This document shows, piece after piece, positions 17,173 to 26,803 of a stretch of DNA of 64,000 bases. A model generated the notes under the pieces. The model was not told where the DNA came from. It ran no database searches and was given only the letters and a program-made list of their open reading frames with translations. Made by a program: the position numbers and the translations under genes. Position 1 is the first letter of the stretch. Every line of letters starts with the position of its first letter. Source of the stretch: Paenibacillus sp. NAIST15-1 (GTDB taxonomy: Bacteria > Bacillota > Bacilli > Paenibacillales > Paenibacillaceae); NCBI RefSeq assembly GCF_001894745.1, contig NZ_BBYF01000003.1, positions 310,001 through 374,000 of the forward strand. Reading direction: 5' to 3'.

Positions 17173-17245
17173 CTGTCGTTTCTCCCCTCTATACCCACAA
17201 TCTTTCAAACATCTATATTATGATAATTTGCGTGGTATGCTATGT

Positions 17246-17839
17246 TCAGTATAAGAACCGTTCAATTAATACCGGTTGAAGTTGCTTGCCTTCTAATGCT
17301 GCATAGCATGCCTCTGGTACCAAGTCCATGCGCGCCACCAATGAATTCGGTTTCTGCTGTGGATTATCTTGGCCGAACGGAACGAAGTATATGTTCTTGG
17401 CTACAAGGAGTTTGGCTATATTGGCTGCGTTTAAACCGAGTCCATCATTAGTCGAAATCGCAAGCACAAGAGGGCGCTGGTTGCGCATTTGTGCTTTGGC
17501 TGCCATAAGGACAGGGCTTTCTGTCAATGCATTTGCCAGCTTACTCGTCGTATTGCCTGTGCAAGGCGCGATCACCATCACATCCAGCAATTTGGATGGC
17601 CCGAGCGGTTCTGCGTCCACAATTGTAGAAATGATATCATTACCAGTAATCTCTTTCAACTGTTTCTGCCAGTGATCGGATTCCCCGAAGCGTGTATCGG
17701 TCGTCATGACCGAATGTGATGCAATCGGGATAACGCGCGCTCCAGCATCTACGAAGCGTTTCACCTGAGGCATTACTTCTTCTAATGTGCAGTGTGAGCC
17801 TGTTAGTGCATAGCCAACTGTCTTCCCCGTGAAGTTCAT
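17246..17839 (-). CDS. spoVFB: Dipicolinate synthase subunit B
   Basis: 197 residues, a flavoprotein-type (DFP/UbiX-like) fold with GYALTGSHCTLEE at the start and VIAPCTGNTTSKLANA in the middle. With SpoVFA it makes dipicolinic acid from the DapA product in the mother cell; the acid is then stored in the forespore core as the calcium chelate. The ATG overlaps the spoVFA stop in an ATGA junction, so the subunits are translationally coupled. The length is typical. Confidence 0.95.
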   Translation of the reverse strand: MNFTGKTVGYALTGSHCTLEEVMPQVKRFVDAGARVIPIASHSVMTTDTRFGESDHWQKQLKEITGNDIISTIVDAEPLGPSKLLDVMVIAPCTGNTTSKLANALTESPVLMAAKAQMRNQRPLVLAISTNDGLGLNAANIAKLLVAKNIYFVPFGQDNPQQKPNSLVARMDLVPEACYAALEGKQLQPVLIERFLY

Positions 17840-18735
17840 TGTCCATTCCCCCGATTCCGCATGTCCTCAAGCAACAGCTGCGTGATACTCTGTGCCAATA
17901 TTCGTCCAGCAGACTTCGGTGCGACAATGCCTGGCAATCCTGGTGCCAGCATAGCCTTGATCCCCCGCTTCTCCGCGAATCGGAAATCCACGCCACCCGG
18001 CAGGGAAGCAAGGTCGATAATCACGGCACGGTTAGGGATTTGCGCTATGACCTGCGCTGTGACTATCATAGTCGGTATCGTATTAAAAAGCAAGTCGATA
18101 TTTGCCGCCTGACGCGCGAGATCTGCTATGAAAAAAGGCTTGAAACCCATTTCTGTCGCTCTGGCAAAATGTTCATCTCTGCGCACCCCAATCCGCACAT
18201 TAGCCCCTAAGCCAAGAAGGGTGCGTGCCAATGTGAACCCTGTTCTCCCCATCCCAAGAACGACCGATTCAGAACCATGAAGGGTGATATCGGTGTTCTG
18301 AATCGCCATCATAATCGCGCCTTCGGCCGTCGGAATGGAATTGTATATTGCAACATCATCCCGATCGAACAATTCAACAAGCGAGAGGCGGTATTTCGCA
18401 CACAGCTTGCTTAAATATGGTTTGGCCATCCCCGTAAAGACAACACAATGCTCCGGCAGTACCGCAATATGCTCTTCCGTCAGCACCAATTCATCCGATG
18501 TAAAGATGGCATGAACCTTCCCACTGTCATCAGTTCCTACAGCAGGAAGCACAAGAGCATCCGCCTGCTTCAACAGCTCGATAGAGAGGGATTGGCGCTG
18601 TACGCCATGATATGGGTTTTGCAGTTGATCGTACCCAACGATCGTGACACTGGCATCTAATTCAGTCAGCTTATGGATGATCTCAAGCTGGCGAGCATCT
18701 CCGCCAATAAACACGACCTGAACTCCAGTCAACAT
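17836..18735 (-). CDS. spoVFA: Dipicolinate synthase subunit A
   Basis: 299 residues. An N-terminal dipicolinate-synthase domain (VVFIGGDARQLEIIHKL) is followed by a Rossmann domain with GMGRTGFTLARTLLG around residue 155. It is the dehydrogenase-like partner of SpoVFB. The ATG at 18735 follows an AAGGAG site. A sigma-K-like promoter lies about 50 bases upstream, after the dut terminator, which fits mother-cell expression late in sporulation. B. subtilis has ymxH just before spoVFA; here dut takes that place. Confidence 0.95.
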   Translation of the reverse strand: MLTGVQVVFIGGDARQLEIIHKLTELDASVTIVGYDQLQNPYHGVQRQSLSIELLKQADALVLPAVGTDDSGKVHAIFTSDELVLTEEHIAVLPEHCVVFTGMAKPYLSKLCAKYRLSLVELFDRDDVAIYNSIPTAEGAIMMAIQNTDITLHGSESVVLGMGRTGFTLARTLLGLGANVRIGVRRDEHFARATEMGFKPFFIADLARQAANIDLLFNTIPTMIVTAQVIAQIPNRAVIIDLASLPGGVDFRFAEKRGIKAMLAPGLPGIVAPKSAGRILAQSITQLLLEDMRNRGNGQ

Positions 18736-18780
18736 CCTCGCTGATCACTCCTTTCACAAACGTGCACACAGCGTATAAAA

Positions 18781-18808
18781 CATCTTATGCGCACGCCTAA
18801 AAAGGGTG
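18781..18808 (-). promoter_or_regulatory. Candidate sigma-K promoter for spoVFAB
   Basis: CACC (18805-18808) is separated by 15 bases from CATAAGATG (18781-18789). This resembles the mother-cell sigma-K pattern (ACC, about 15-16 bases, CATANNNTA) with one -10 mismatch. Confidence 0.4.
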
Positions 18809-18837
18809 CAGCCATGTGCAAGCCCATCTCAAGACGC

Positions 18838-18880
18838 AAAAAAACGCAGCTGATTTACCAAAACGGTAATTCAACTGCGT
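18838..18880 (-). terminator. Intrinsic terminator after dut
   Basis: A long stem (18844-18858 region with 18866-18880) with two internal mismatches is followed by seven U residues. It starts 17 bases past the dut stop. Confidence 0.78.
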
Positions 18881-18897
18881 CCTATTTGATCATTATT

Positions 18898-19356
18898 TTA
18901 CTTCGTACCGGTATGACCGAAGCCGCCATCTCCGCGTTCCGTATCAGTCAACTCGTCTACCTCGACAAGTTGAATAGAAGGAACGAATTGAATCACCATT
19001 TGCGCAATACGCTCATTGCGCTCAATCGTGAAGTGAGTCTGTCCAAGGTTGGCTAGCAAGACCTTCACCTCGCCGCGGTAATCGGCATCAATCGTTCCTG
19101 GTGAATTCAAGCAAGTAATGCCATGCTTATAGGCAAGTCCGCTGCGTGGACGAATCTGGGCCTCTAAGTATCCAGGCATTGCCATGCAAAATCCAGTAGG
19201 CACGAGTGCGCGATGGCCGGGTGCTAATGTAAGCGGCTCTTCTACCGCTGCATATAGATCGAAGCCTGCTGCGAGTTCGGACATTTTTTGAGGGAGCGGT
19301 ACATCCTCATTGCCTGGCAGGCGTTTAATTTGAACTTGGTGTGATTGTTGTAACAA
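18898..19356 (-). CDS. dut: dUTP diphosphatase (trimeric dUTPase)
   Basis: 152 residues with all conserved dUTPase motifs: AAGFDLYAA (motif 1), [12 protein letters not shown] (2), [13 protein letters not shown] (3), and the C-terminal [13 protein letters not shown] (5). It hydrolyses dUTP to dUMP, keeping uracil out of DNA and feeding thymidylate synthesis. The start is a TTG at 19356 with AGGAGGG at 19363-19369, which places the first 32 bases inside the 3' end of mlpA in another frame. In B. subtilis dut-type genes are phage-borne, so a chromosomal copy here is a local difference. Confidence 0.95.
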   Translation of the reverse strand: MLQQSHQVQIKRLPGNEDVPLPQKMSELAAGFDLYAAVEEPLTLAPGHRALVPTGFCMAMPGYLEAQIRPRSGLAYKHGITCLNSPGTIDADYRGEVKVLLANLGQTHFTIERNERIAQMVIQFVPSIQLVEVDELTDTERGDGGFGHTGTK

Positions 19357-20599
19357 GTTGATCCCTCCTGAAAGCCGATATTGCTTTATCATTTGCTCCG
19401 ACCATTGAACCTGCGAATGGATGGGAAAGCATACGGTTCAATACAAAGGTAACGTCTTCTAGCTTAATCGATTCAATTCGAGCGATGATCTCATCCAGCG
19501 TGAAATGCTTGCCTAGCATCAGCTCATTTTTCCCTAATCGATTCATTCGGCTGCCTGTGCTCTCAAGGCCGAGGATAAGGCTTCCCTTCAACTGCTCCTT
19601 GCCTTTGTGAAGCTCTTCCTCAGACAAGCCCTTCACTGCCAGTTCACCTAACATATCCAAGGTTAAATCAAGCACTTCCTTCGTCTGCTTCGGTGCGGTT
19701 CCTGCATAGAGCGTGAATAGACCGCTATCTGCATGTGACGAATGATAGGAGTAAACAGAATAGGCAAGTCCACGCTTCTCGCGAATTTCCTGGAACAGGC
19801 GAGAGCTCATGCCGCCACCGATCAAGTTGTTGAGCAATATCATAGCGTAAAGGCGCGGATCTGTCATCGAACATCCTGGCAGGCTGAGACAAATATGATT
19901 CTGTTCTGTCTTCTTCTTATGATATATGAATTCACTATGGAAGCTTGGTTCCGTTAATATGGCCGCAGGCTCATCATTCGTGAATTGTCCGAAGTGCTTC
20001 TCCAGCAATTCGATGATCGAGTCATCAAAGTTACCTGCTACTGCAATGACCGTATTCGAGACCGTATAATGATTCTTCATATATGCGCGGAGATGATCAG
20101 GCCCCATTGGTGTCAGGCGTTCCTTCGTTCCTAATATCGGATATGCGAGCGGGTGCGTGCCAAAGGCAGCACGAGTAACCAGATCATGCACCGTATCATC
20201 CGGTGTATCCTCATACATCGCAATTTCTTCAAGGATTACATTTTTCTCTTTCTGCAACTCCTCGTCCAGCATGGATGACCGGAAAAACATATCGGACAGC
20301 ACATCAACCGCTATCGGCAAATGCTCATCCAATACTTTTGCATAATAACAGGTATATTCTTTGGAAGTGAACGCATTAACACTTCCTCCGATCGCATCGA
20401 AGGAGTCTGCGATTGCTTTCGCATCAAACCGTTCTGTTCCTTTGAACATCATATGTTCGATAAAATGGGAAATCCCGTTGGTCGTTTCATCCTCATTGCG
20501 TGAACCTGTCTTAACCCATATCCCAAATGAAACGGAACGGCAGGTTGGTATTTTCTCCATCACGACACGAAGGCCGTTAGACAGCTGCACTTTTTCCAC
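19325..20599 (-). CDS. mlpA: M16-family zinc processing peptidase (MlpA/YmxG)
   Basis: 424 residues. The zinc motif HFIEH is at residues 45-49 and the third ligand Glu at about 125 ([11 protein letters not shown]), with exactly the usual 76-residue spacing. It belongs to the mitochondrial-processing-peptidase-like M16B group and is expected to be an active cytoplasmic peptidase; the substrate is unknown. The GTG at 20599 ([10 protein letters not shown]) is preferred because AGGAGG lies at 20608-20613. An ATG 27 bases upstream has no such site. Its 3' end overlaps the dut start by 32 bases, so dut is probably translated from the same message. Confidence 0.93.
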   Translation of the reverse strand: MEKVQLSNGLRVVMEKIPTCRSVSFGIWVKTGSRNEDETTNGISHFIEHMMFKGTERFDAKAIADSFDAIGGSVNAFTSKEYTCYYAKVLDEHLPIAVDVLSDMFFRSSMLDEELQKEKNVILEEIAMYEDTPDDTVHDLVTRAAFGTHPLAYPILGTKERLTPMGPDHLRAYMKNHYTVSNTVIAVAGNFDDSIIELLEKHFGQFTNDEPAAILTEPSFHSEFIYHKKKTEQNHICLSLPGCSMTDPRLYAMILLNNLIGGGMSSRLFQEIREKRGLAYSVYSYHSSHADSGLFTLYAGTAPKQTKEVLDLTLDMLGELAVKGLSEEELHKGKEQLKGSLILGLESTGSRMNRLGKNELMLGKHFTLDEIIARIESIKLEDVTFVLNRMLSHPFAGSMVGANDKAISAFRRDQLVTTITPSSN

Positions 20600-20662
20600 C
20601 GGCAATTCCTCCTCGTCCAAGTACATTCCAAGTATGCCTTTCTAATCCTACCAGAAATCTGA

Positions 20663-21664
20663 TCACCTCTCAACTTCAATCGGAGGCACCCGCTTCTCAG
20701 AAAGTGTTTCTCCTACCGTACCTGGTACAATGCCCTTTTGCTTCAATATCCGAATCATTTCCTTCAAGGCCGTACTGGATGGCTCCGTTGGATGCATGAG
20801 GATCAGTGATCCCGGTTCTGTCTTCTCTTGAAATCTACGCAGTATCGTAGCCACAGAGGGCTTCATCCAGTCTCTCGTATCAAAGGTCCACAGCACTGTC
20901 TTCAATCCGAGTGCATGTGCTGTACGTACCGTCAACATATTGAAATCTCCTGATGGTGGAGCGAACCATTTATTCTCTACGCCAAGCGTTTGCTTCAGCA
21001 ATTGCTTCGTCTTCTCAATTTGCTGCGTCTGGTGCCCCTCGCTTAGCTCGCTCATATTCGGATGAGAGTATGCATGATTCTCCATCTCATGTCCCGCCGC
21101 CTGAATCCGCTTCGCAATGTCAGGATTTTTCTTCAACCAGCTGCCGTCTAAGAAAAATGTCGCATGCACCTTCTCATCTGCTAGCACTTTCAGCATTGGA
21201 TCGATGTACTCGTTCCCCCAAGCGACATTGATCATAAGCGCTGCCATCGGCTTATTCGGATTCCCTCGATAGATCGGCTGTGGATCTAGACTCGTCAAGG
21301 AGACCTCCGGCTTCACCTCGCGCATGACCATTTTCAATTCAGCCGAACGATCTTTCCCCGAATTGGCAGTGTACGTTCGCTCAATATCTACTTCCTGCCC
21401 ATTGTATCCGGGTATTGCCTTCCACACCCGATCAATGCGGGCATTAATTGGAGCAATATATCGTTTGGCTGCTTCCTCCTTGATTCGAGCCATTAATGGA
21501 TCATTCGCAGCCTTATCCTCTACCCCCGATTGGTAAGCATAGCTCACGGCGAGCTCTGCCTTCTTCTCCTGCAAATAGCTTCTCACATCGGGCTGCGCTA
21601 CTGCTGCCAGCACGATGACAACTCCTGCTGTTACGGCGAACCATTTCTTTAACATTGGCTGCAT
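20663..21664 (-). CDS. ylxY: Sporulation polysaccharide deacetylase-like protein YlxY
   Basis: About 333 residues: an N-terminal membrane anchor (WFAVTAGVVIVLAAVA), an extracytoplasmic linker region and a NodB fold from about residue 140. The HAYSHPNM metal-binding His motif is present. However the usual TFDDG motif is replaced by MINVAWGNEY, and the active-site Arg position in WFAPPSGDF is Ala. The catalytic Asp is therefore absent and the protein may bind rather than deacetylate glycan. This is typical of the YlxY sporulation family. Start: ATG at 21664 with AAGGG upstream; ATGs 9 bases to either side are possible. A sigma-E-like promoter precedes it. Confidence 0.88.
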   Translation of the reverse strand: MQPMLKKWFAVTAGVVIVLAAVAQPDVRSYLQEKKAELAVSYAYQSGVEDKAANDPLMARIKEEAAKRYIAPINARIDRVWKAIPGYNGQEVDIERTYTANSGKDRSAELKMVMREVKPEVSLTSLDPQPIYRGNPNKPMAALMINVAWGNEYIDPMLKVLADEKVHATFFLDGSWLKKNPDIAKRIQAAGHEMENHAYSHPNMSELSEGHQTQQIEKTKQLLKQTLGVENKWFAPPSGDFNMLTVRTAHALGLKTVLWTFDTRDWMKPSVATILRRFQEKTEPGSLILMHPTEPSSTALKEMIRILKQKGIVPGTVGETLSEKRVPPIEVER

Positions 21665-21696
21665 CCAGTCCATTCCCTTCCAAGATAGTCCTTTTG

Positions 21697-21725
21697 ATTC
21701 TATGCGATTTCGGGACGAGTTATTC
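21697..21725 (-). promoter_or_regulatory. Candidate sigma-E promoter for ylxY
   Basis: GAATAAC (21719-21725), 14 bases, CATAGAAT (21697-21704). The -10 differs from the mother-cell sigma-E CATACAAT by one base and the -35 keeps the ATA core. Confidence 0.45.
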
Positions 21726-21781
21726 GGTCTGGAAGCAATCAATGCCTATCATGCAATCAATACCTATTTTTTGCATCAAAA

Positions 21782-21809
21782 AAAGAGCCAGAAACCAGTC
21801 TGCCTCTTT
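21782..21809 (-). terminator. Intrinsic terminator after pnp
   Basis: A stem of 6 plus 4 bp around one mismatch (21782-21792 with 21799-21809) leads into seven U residues, 50 bases past the pnp stop. Confidence 0.72.
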
Positions 21810-21860
21810 CCTTGCTACGTATGTTGCCTTCTCAGGCTTGTCTTGCTCGCTGTATCCGAC

Positions 21861-24065
21861 TTAGCTTTGCGGCTTAGACGGACGCGGTCCGCGAGGTGGA
21901 CGATTGCCGCCCCCTTGTGGTGGTCTGCTGCTGCGTGGACGTTCTGTAGCTGCAGCTTCGGAGCTTGCAGTTCCTTCTGTCTGTGCAGGCTGAAGCAGCA
22001 CTTTGTGGGACAAATTGATGCGTCCCTGTTGGTCGATCTCGACAACCTTAACCTCAAGCTTATCGCCAATTTTCACGACATCTTCGACTTTCTCTACACG
22101 CTCAGTTGACAATTGAGAAATATGCACAAGTCCTTCCTTGCCTGGAAGCACTTCAACAAATGCACCGAACTTCTCAACGCGTTTCACTGTTCCTGTGTAT
22201 ACTTCACCAACGACAACTTCCTTCACGATACCCTCGATAATTTCACGGGCACGCTCATTGGACTCTGCATTTGTAGATGCGATGAAGATGCGGCCATCCT
22301 GCTCGATGTCAATTTTGACACCTGTTTCCTCGATGATTTTGTTGACGACTTTACCGCCGGCACCAATAACATCACGGATCTTATCTGGATTAATATGCAT
22401 CGTCAAGATCTTAGGCGCATACTGTGACAAGGATTCACGTGGAGTTTGGATAACTTCATTCATTTTACCCAAGATGTGCATACGTCCTGCACGTGCTTGA
22501 TCCAACGCTTGTGTCAAGATGCTGCGGTCGATACCATCAATTTTGATATCCATTTGAATGGCTGTAACACCTTCAGCTGTACCAGCAACCTTGAAGTCCA
22601 TGTCACCGAGGTGGTCTTCCATACCTTGAATATCGGACAAGATGGAGAAGTGTTCCCCGTCTTTGATCAGACCCATTGCAATACCTGCAACTGGTGCCTT
22701 GATCGGAACCCCTGCATCCATCATCGCAAGTGTGCTTGCACAAATACTTGCTTGGGAAGTAGAACCGTTAGATTCTATGACCTCGGATACAAGTCGGATT
22801 GTATACGGGAATTCGCTCTCTGGCGGAATCACCTTGGACAAGGCACGTTCACCGAGTGCACCGTGACCAATCTCGCGGCGTCCAGGAGCACGAAGCGGAC
22901 GAGCTTCCCCTACGGAGAATGGAGGGAAGTTGTAGTGATGCATGAAGCGTTTCGACTCTTCCAAGCCAAGACCATCCAAAATTTGCACATCTCCAAGCGC
23001 GCCTAGCGTACAGATGCTGAGTGCTTGCGTTTGTCCACGTGTGAACAAGCCAGATCCGTGAGTACGGGGCAAGAGTCCTGTATCACAATCGATCGGACGA
23101 ATCTCCTCAAGCTGTCTGCCGTCTGGACGAACTTTGTCATGTGTAATCAAGCGTCGAACTTCTTCCTTCACGATATCGTACAAGGTTTCGCTCACATCGC
23201 TCATATTCTCAGGCGTTTCCACATACAATTGTTCGAAGTGTGCAGCTGCTTCCTGATTGATTGCATCAATCGCATCTTGACGCGCATGCTTTTCAGGAAT
23301 ACGAATCGCTTCAACGAGACGTTCCTGCGCGAACGCACGAACAGCAGTATTCACATCTGTATCAACTGCATGCAGCTTCACTTCCATCTTCGGTTTAGCT
23401 GCGATCGCAGCGAATTCTTCAATCTTCGCTACAATTTTCTTAATTTCATCGTGACCGAACATGATTGCTTCAAGCATAACCGATTCTGGTACTTCGTTCG
23501 CTTCTGCTTCAACCATCATGATCGCATCTTTTGTACCCGATACAACAAGGTGAATATCGCTCTTTTCCTCTTGTTCAACGGTTGGGTTGATAATAAATTG
23601 ACCGTCAATACGACCTACAATCACGCCGCCGATAGGGCCATTAAATGGCACATCAGATATCGTCAATGCAGCGGATGTTCCGATCATTGCCGCGATTTCT
23701 GGTGGGCAGTCTTGATCCACGCTCATAACCAAATCCACGATCTGCACATCATTGCGGAAACCTTCCGGGAACAATGGGCGGATTGGGCGGTCAATAAGGC
23801 GGCTGGCAAGAATCGCTTTCTCACTTGGACGACCTTCGCGCTTGATGAATCCTCCAGGAATTTTACCTACAGCATATAATCGTTCTTCGTAATTGACAGT
23901 CAATGGGAAGAAATCTAGATCTTTAGGTTCCTTCGATGCGGTAACGGTACACAATACGACTGTATCACCGTACTCGACTTTGACTGCGGCATTTGCTTGC
24001 TTAGCCAAACGACCCGTTTCCAGGACAAGCGTTCTGCCGCCAAGTTCCATCTCGATGCGGTTCAT
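21861..24065 (-). CDS. pnp: Polyribonucleotide nucleotidyltransferase (PNPase)
   Basis: 734 residues in the canonical order: RNase PH domain 1 (about 12-140), an alpha-helical domain, RNase PH domain 2 (about 325-460), a KH domain (about 555-610, [15 protein letters not shown]) and an S1 domain (about 622-690, [19 protein letters not shown]). The C-terminus adds an Arg/Pro/Gly-rich tail of about 35 residues. PNPase degrades RNA 3'-5' with phosphate. The ATG at 24065 has AAGGAGGG. The gene follows rpsO as in most bacteria, separated by the rpsO terminator. Confidence 0.97.
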   Translation of the reverse strand: MNRIEMELGGRTLVLETGRLAKQANAAVKVEYGDTVVLCTVTASKEPKDLDFFPLTVNYEERLYAVGKIPGGFIKREGRPSEKAILASRLIDRPIRPLFPEGFRNDVQIVDLVMSVDQDCPPEIAAMIGTSAALTISDVPFNGPIGGVIVGRIDGQFIINPTVEQEEKSDIHLVVSGTKDAIMMVEAEANEVPESVMLEAIMFGHDEIKKIVAKIEEFAAIAAKPKMEVKLHAVDTDVNTAVRAFAQERLVEAIRIPEKHARQDAIDAINQEAAAHFEQLYVETPENMSDVSETLYDIVKEEVRRLITHDKVRPDGRQLEEIRPIDCDTGLLPRTHGSGLFTRGQTQALSICTLGALGDVQILDGLGLEESKRFMHHYNFPPFSVGEARPLRAPGRREIGHGALGERALSKVIPPESEFPYTIRLVSEVIESNGSTSQASICASTLAMMDAGVPIKAPVAGIAMGLIKDGEHFSILSDIQGMEDHLGDMDFKVAGTAEGVTAIQMDIKIDGIDRSILTQALDQARAGRMHILGKMNEVIQTPRESLSQYAPKILTMHINPDKIRDVIGAGGKVVNKIIEETGVKIDIEQDGRIFIASTNAESNERAREIIEGIVKEVVVGEVYTGTVKRVEKFGAFVEVLPGKEGLVHISQLSTERVEKVEDVVKIGDKLEVKVVEIDQQGRINLSHKVLLQPAQTEGTASSEAAATERPRSSRPPQGGGNRPPRGPRPSKPQS

Positions 24066-24196
24066 CGGATCCCTCCTTAAGTGGTTCAGTTTATATTCTT
24101 CGTTACTACTCCCATTATTTCCTGCATTTCATTTGAAATACCGTCCTGATGGAAGCTTGTCTACTATCACAATATGTAGCATCATATGCAATCACT

Positions 24197-24255
24197 AAAA
24201 AGCAACCCGGTTGCATGCCGCGATAAGAAGCGGCAATGAACAACCAGGCTGCTTT
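24197..24255 (-). terminator. Intrinsic terminator after rpsO
   Basis: A long two-tier stem (24199-24213 with 24241-24255, plus an inner GCCGC/GCGGC stem) is followed by UUUUU. It begins 11 bases past the rpsO stop and separates rpsO from pnp. Confidence 0.82.
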
Positions 24256-24266
24256 GGTTCGTGCTA

Positions 24267-24536
24267 TTAACGGCGAAGACCGAGTTTTGCGATCAATGCG
24301 CTGTAGCGTTTAACATCTTTGTTCTTCACATAAGCCAACAACTTACGGCGTTGACCTACCATTTTCATCAAACCACGACGGGAATGATGATCCTTCTTGT
24401 GTGTACGAAGATGGTCCGTCAAGTTTACGATGTTTTCAGTAAGGATAGCGACTTGCACCTCCGGAGAACCTGTATCCGTAGCGTGCGTCTTATGTTCTTC
24501 AATAAGCTGTTGTTTACGCTCTTGAGTCATAGCCAT
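24267..24536 (-). CDS. rpsO: 30S ribosomal protein S15
   Basis: 89 residues, exactly the standard S15 length, beginning [18 protein letters not shown] and containing the rRNA-binding [10 protein letters not shown] and DHHSRRGL segments. S15 is a primary 16S rRNA-binding protein of the small-subunit platform. The ATG at 24536 is preceded by AGGAGGTG; an in-frame ATG 9 bases earlier overlaps that site. A good sigma-A promoter lies 109 bases upstream, leaving a leader long enough for the S15 autoregulation known in other bacteria. Confidence 0.97.
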   Translation of the reverse strand: MAMTQERKQQLIEEHKTHATDTGSPEVQVAILTENIVNLTDHLRTHKKDHHSRRGLMKMVGQRRKLLAYVKNKDVKRYSALIAKLGLRR

Positions 24537-24644
24537 CCTATTCACCTCCTAAAATATGTGTTAGTTTACGCCATTAGCCTCGTCATCGACGGTGAGATCG
24601 AATAACCAAGCTATGGACAGGTCGTTTTTCACGACAACGTTATT

Positions 24645-24673
24645 AGTATAGCATCTCCATCTACAAAAGTAAA
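24645..24673 (-). promoter_or_regulatory. Candidate sigma-A promoter for rpsO
   Basis: TTTACT (24668-24673), 17 bases, TATACT (24645-24650), with TGC giving an extended -10. The leader of about 100 bases contains a small GTCGT/ACGAC hairpin (24621-24635). Confidence 0.65.
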
Positions 24674-24715
24674 ACAAGTCTTAGCAATCAATTCGTACAA
24701 AGATAGAAGGCTAAG

Positions 24716-24733
24716 AATATTGTGCACAATATT
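24716..24733. repeat. 18-bp perfect palindrome overlapping the ribF stop codon
   Basis: AATATTGTGCACAATATT is fully self-complementary and covers two bases of the ribF TAA. It could be an operator or part of a weak 3' hairpin; no regulator can be named. Confidence 0.6.
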
Positions 24734-25709
24734 AGACGCCAATTGTTACTGCAGGCGCCTTATCCATCGTGCTTAGACGTTGGCGCGCTTCCTCTGAATC
24801 CGCAGTAATCTGTGCGATCAGCTCTTGTATGGAGCTGAACTTGCGCTCTGGACGAATGTAGCTCATCAGGGCAACCGTTACGGTCTCCCCGTATATATCT
24901 TGATCAAAATCAAACAGATGCGCTTCAACCGATTGAACGGTTTCTCCCGTCTTGAATGTCGGCTTCAAGCCAATATTCAGCACACCATCATGCCACGTCC
25001 CGTGAACCAGCACCTTCACTGCATATACGCCATTCGCTGGGATGACATATGCTTCTTCTGCCCGGACATTCGCAGTTGGGAAGCCCATCGTACGACCACG
25101 GGCGTCACCGTGAACAACCTCGCCGCGAATGATATACGTTCGGCCTAGCAGTCGATTCGCATTGACAACATCACCTTGCAGCAGACTCTCGCGAATCCGT
25201 GTGCTGCTCACCTTCACTGCGGTCTCAACATCATTATGTGCCGGTATGATATCCACAGTAAAGCATCCCTTGCCCCATTCCTGCAGCAATTGAGCAGTGC
25301 CTTCTCCACCATGACCAAAGCGATAGTCGAAGCCGACAACGACGTGTTTTACCTTCATACGGCAGATCGCTTCTGCGAACTGCTGCGCGGTAACCTTAGC
25401 GAATGACAAATCAAAATGTACAACATACAAACGGTCAAGCCCAAGCTGACTCAAAATCCGTTTTTTCTCCGACAATGGCGTAATGAATCGTTCATACTCC
25501 GGCTTGCCGAATACTCCCTTGGGATGTGGATGGAAAGTCATCAGACCTACGGGCAATTGATGCTGCTTCCCGTAGTCCAACGCATGCCGAATGACCTGTA
25601 CATGTCCCTCATGAATACCGTCAAAATGTCCTAATATTAATACTTGCGGCTGCTCCTGCAGTCGCCAGCTCGAATCATCGAGCGCTGCATGTAATGCTAT
25701 CGTTTCCAT
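24732..25709 (-). CDS. ribF: Bifunctional riboflavin kinase/FAD synthetase
   Basis: 325 residues. The N-terminal FAD synthetase (nucleotidyltransferase) domain has GHFDGIHEGHVQVI; the C-terminal flavokinase domain (about 185-310) has GDARGRTMGFPTANV and GVYAVKV. It turns riboflavin into FMN and FMN into FAD. The ATG at 25709 follows an AGGGG site. It lies after truB, as ribC does in B. subtilis, with a 173-base gap where I see neither a terminator nor a convincing promoter. Confidence 0.96.
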   Translation of the reverse strand: METIALHAALDDSSWRLQEQPQVLILGHFDGIHEGHVQVIRHALDYGKQHQLPVGLMTFHPHPKGVFGKPEYERFITPLSEKKRILSQLGLDRLYVVHFDLSFAKVTAQQFAEAICRMKVKHVVVGFDYRFGHGGEGTAQLLQEWGKGCFTVDIIPAHNDVETAVKVSSTRIRESLLQGDVVNANRLLGRTYIIRGEVVHGDARGRTMGFPTANVRAEEAYVIPANGVYAVKVLVHGTWHDGVLNIGLKPTFKTGETVQSVEAHLFDFDQDIYGETVTVALMSYIRPERKFSSIQELIAQITADSEEARQRLSTMDKAPAVTIGV

Positions 25710-25882
25710 TGTAATCAGAGCCCCTGCGTATTATCGATTTGTGGTTAAACTCCCAATCCAGTTACACGGACAGTAAACCAAAGTTCCTACCTACTAGTAT
25801 GTTCTCCCTTTCACAAGAGTAGACAAAAGCTAGCGCAAGCCGAGTCAATTGCCTGCTCGAATCGCGCACAGCATTATATACA

Positions 25883-26803
25883 TTACTCGTTCGGAAGAAA
25901 TACCTTCACAGGACGCAATACCGATTGCCCCTGTGGAACTTGGAATATCCCATAGAACGTTCCTTGTTCATCATACAATCGAATCGTACCATTCGTCAAA
26001 GGTTTCGGCTGTAAAGCATGCAAAGGAATTGATCGGCCGGTCAATGCATAGTGGGCAAACTTCTCAGAGACCTGAATTCTAGGCATATCTGAGATTGCAT
26101 CCTCCACAGATAGAAGCATCGTTTCAAATGTTCCATCCGCGACAGCCTGCTCAATCTGATCGAAGGTTACACATTGTGAAGGAACAAACCCGGCAGATAC
26201 CGTTCGCATCAGCTTCGCCATTGTAGATGGAACGCCAAGCTTACGACCGATATCAACACATAGTGTTCGGATATAAGTTCCTTTGGAGCACTCAACTAGA
26301 AAACGTACTTCCGGTTCAGAGGTGCCTAACTGTACATCTAGAAGATCAATGTTATGGATCGTAACTTGGCGCGCTTTACGCTCCACCGTCTTCCCCTCAC
26401 GCGCTAGATCATACAGTCGCTTTCCGTCTACCTTAACAGCGGAGTACATCGGAGGCACTTGTTCGATATCCCCGATAAAGGATAGAATCGTCTCTCGAAT
26501 CATCTCTTCCGTCAAATGCGAAGCGTCCGAGCGCTCCAGTACCTCTCCACTTAGATCCTCGGTATCTGTTGATACACCGAATCGGAGGGTTGCCTCATAC
26601 TGCTTAGGCATCTCCTGCAAATACTCAACGATCCGTGTCGCCTTGCCTATACATAGCGGCAGCACTCCAACAACCTTCGGATCCAATGTTCCCGTATGAC
26701 CAATACGCTTCTCCCAAATAAGGCGGCGTACTTTGGCAACTACGTCATGGGACGTCCAGTCCTCAGGCTTCCATACGGGTAATACACCATGATAGTTACT
26801 CAT
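25883..26803 (-). CDS. truB: tRNA pseudouridine-55 synthase
   Basis: 306 residues. The catalytic Asp41 lies in the motif IGHTGTLDPKVVG, and a C-terminal PUA-like segment follows residue 240. It isomerises U55 in the T-loop of tRNAs. The ATG overlaps the nrnA stop (ATGA) and has almost no ribosome binding site, so translation is probably coupled to nrnA. The order rbfA-nrnA-truB-ribF differs from B. subtilis, where nrnA lies elsewhere. Confidence 0.96.
   Translation of the reverse strand: MSNYHGVLPVWKPEDWTSHDVVAKVRRLIWEKRIGHTGTLDPKVVGVLPLCIGKATRIVEYLQEMPKQYEATLRFGVSTDTEDLSGEVLERSDASHLTEEMIRETILSFIGDIEQVPPMYSAVKVDGKRLYDLAREGKTVERKARQVTIHNIDLLDVQLGTSEPEVRFLVECSKGTYIRTLCVDIGRKLGVPSTMAKLMRTVSAGFVPSQCVTFDQIEQAVADGTFETMLLSVEDAISDMPRIQVSEKFAHYALTGRSIPLHALQPKPLTNGTIRLYDEQGTFYGIFQVPQGQSVLRPVKVFLPNE

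Noticed and set aside
23025..23879. 284-codon open frame on the plus strand opposite pnp
   Set aside because: Lies wholly inside pnp in antisense, has no ribosome site, and its Cys/His/Asn-rich composition is the mirror of pnp codon use.
24066..24196. Possible sigma-A promoter in the rpsO-pnp gap
   Set aside because: AT-rich boxes are present but no -10/-35 pair with acceptable spacing stood out.
25710..25882. Possible riboswitch or T-box before ribF
   Set aside because: No FMN-riboswitch conserved blocks or T-box sequence could be recognised in the 173-base gap.
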